Shown here: piece after piece, positions 5,131 through 5,266 of the stretch
Position numbering within the stretch: position 1 is the stretch's first letter
How the letters are laid out: each line of letters starts with the position of its first letter
From: Hydrogenothermaceae bacterium
GTDB lineage: Bacteria; Aquificota; Aquificia; Aquificales; Hydrogenothermaceae
Assembly (NCBI GenBank): GCA_026985705.1
Contig: JALSPY010000022.1
Location: 1 to 5,266, forward strand
Direction of reading: 5' to 3'
Length of the DNA: 5,266 nt
Notes under the pieces: model-generated
The model's input: the letters and a program-made list of their open reading frames with translations, nothing else
Database searches by the model: none
Told to the model about the DNA's origin: nothing
Translations under genes and position numbers: made by a program

Positions 5131-5266
5131 ATGCACTTATTAATACAAGAATTAGAAAAAAAGTATATGCCATCTGAAGATAAGATACCAGCTTTTAATA
5201 TTGGAGATACTATTAGAGTTCATGTAAAAGTTAAAGAAAGAAACAAAGAAAGAATTCAGGTTTTTG
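5131..5266 (+). CDS. rplS: Large-subunit ribosomal protein L19, N-terminal part
   Basis: The first 45 codons of ribosomal protein bL19 are present; the gene runs off the right edge. The sequence begins with a short helix (LIQELEKKYM), then the typical IPAFNIGDTIRVHVKVKE, with KERIQVF at the end, the hallmark 'FxxGDTVxVxxxVxEGxxxRxQxFEG' pattern of L19, which sits at the 30S-50S interface. GGAGG (5119-5123) is 7 nt before the ATG, an ideal site for a highly expressed gene. In many bacteria rplS follows trmD in the rpsP-rimM-trmD-rplS operon; here the upstream gene is divergent, so rplS leads its own transcript. Confidence 0.95.
   Translation, partial: MHLLIQELEKKYMPSEDKIPAFNIGDTIRVHVKVKERNKERIQVF

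Noticed and set aside
1..5266. CRISPR array
   Set aside because: No regularly spaced direct repeat of 20-40 bases was seen anywhere in the window.

Overview
The window is AT-rich DNA from what looks like a thermophilic, chemolithotrophic bacterium of the Aquificota (Hydrogenothermaceae-like, e.g. the Sulfurihydrogenibium/Persephonella group). That placement is an inference from base composition, lysine/isoleucine-rich proteins and the flavour of the encoded proteins. No rRNA or other phylogenetic marker is complete here; the only one present is the first 45 codons of ribosomal protein L19.

Layout. Positions 1-358 hold a decayed IS982-family insertion sequence read on the minus strand: the N-terminal part of the transposase with two in-frame stops and no surviving start codon. 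Positions 359-623 contain no gene. They hold a 12-bp perfect inverted repeat enclosing several smaller hairpins and flanked by an 11-bp direct repeat (a possible miniature transposable element), then a leader and hairpin ahead of the next gene. Positions 624-2217 are a plus-strand pair: a Bcp/PrxQ-type thiol peroxidase and an exported L,D-transpeptidase-fold protein whose C-terminus looks NTF2-like, an architecture like the cell-shape L,D-carboxypeptidases Csd6/Pgp2. Positions 2203-4872 are a compact minus-strand operon transcribed as PqqD-like protein, then ATP-grasp ligase, then fold-III PLP decarboxylase. It has a good sigma70-type promoter in front and a 1-bp gap between the last two genes. 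Its 3' end overlaps the transpeptidase gene tail to tail by 15 bp. Positions 4873-5130 are a divergent intergenic region with promoters for both sides and several small palindromes. rplS begins at 5131 and runs off the window.

The most interesting part is the three-gene operon. PqqD-like domains are RiPP recognition elements that bind leader peptides, yet no convincing precursor-peptide gene is visible. The decarboxylase itself begins with an extra N-terminal tail of about 33 residues whose start (MKKVYEKPVIVKVETG) resembles the YxxPx(L/I) leader motif bound by such domains. I therefore propose that the PqqD-like protein docks on the decarboxylase tail, making an enzyme-tethered or enzyme-substrate system in which an ATP-grasp ligase and an amino-acid decarboxylase with an altered active-site motif work together. 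The product is unknown.
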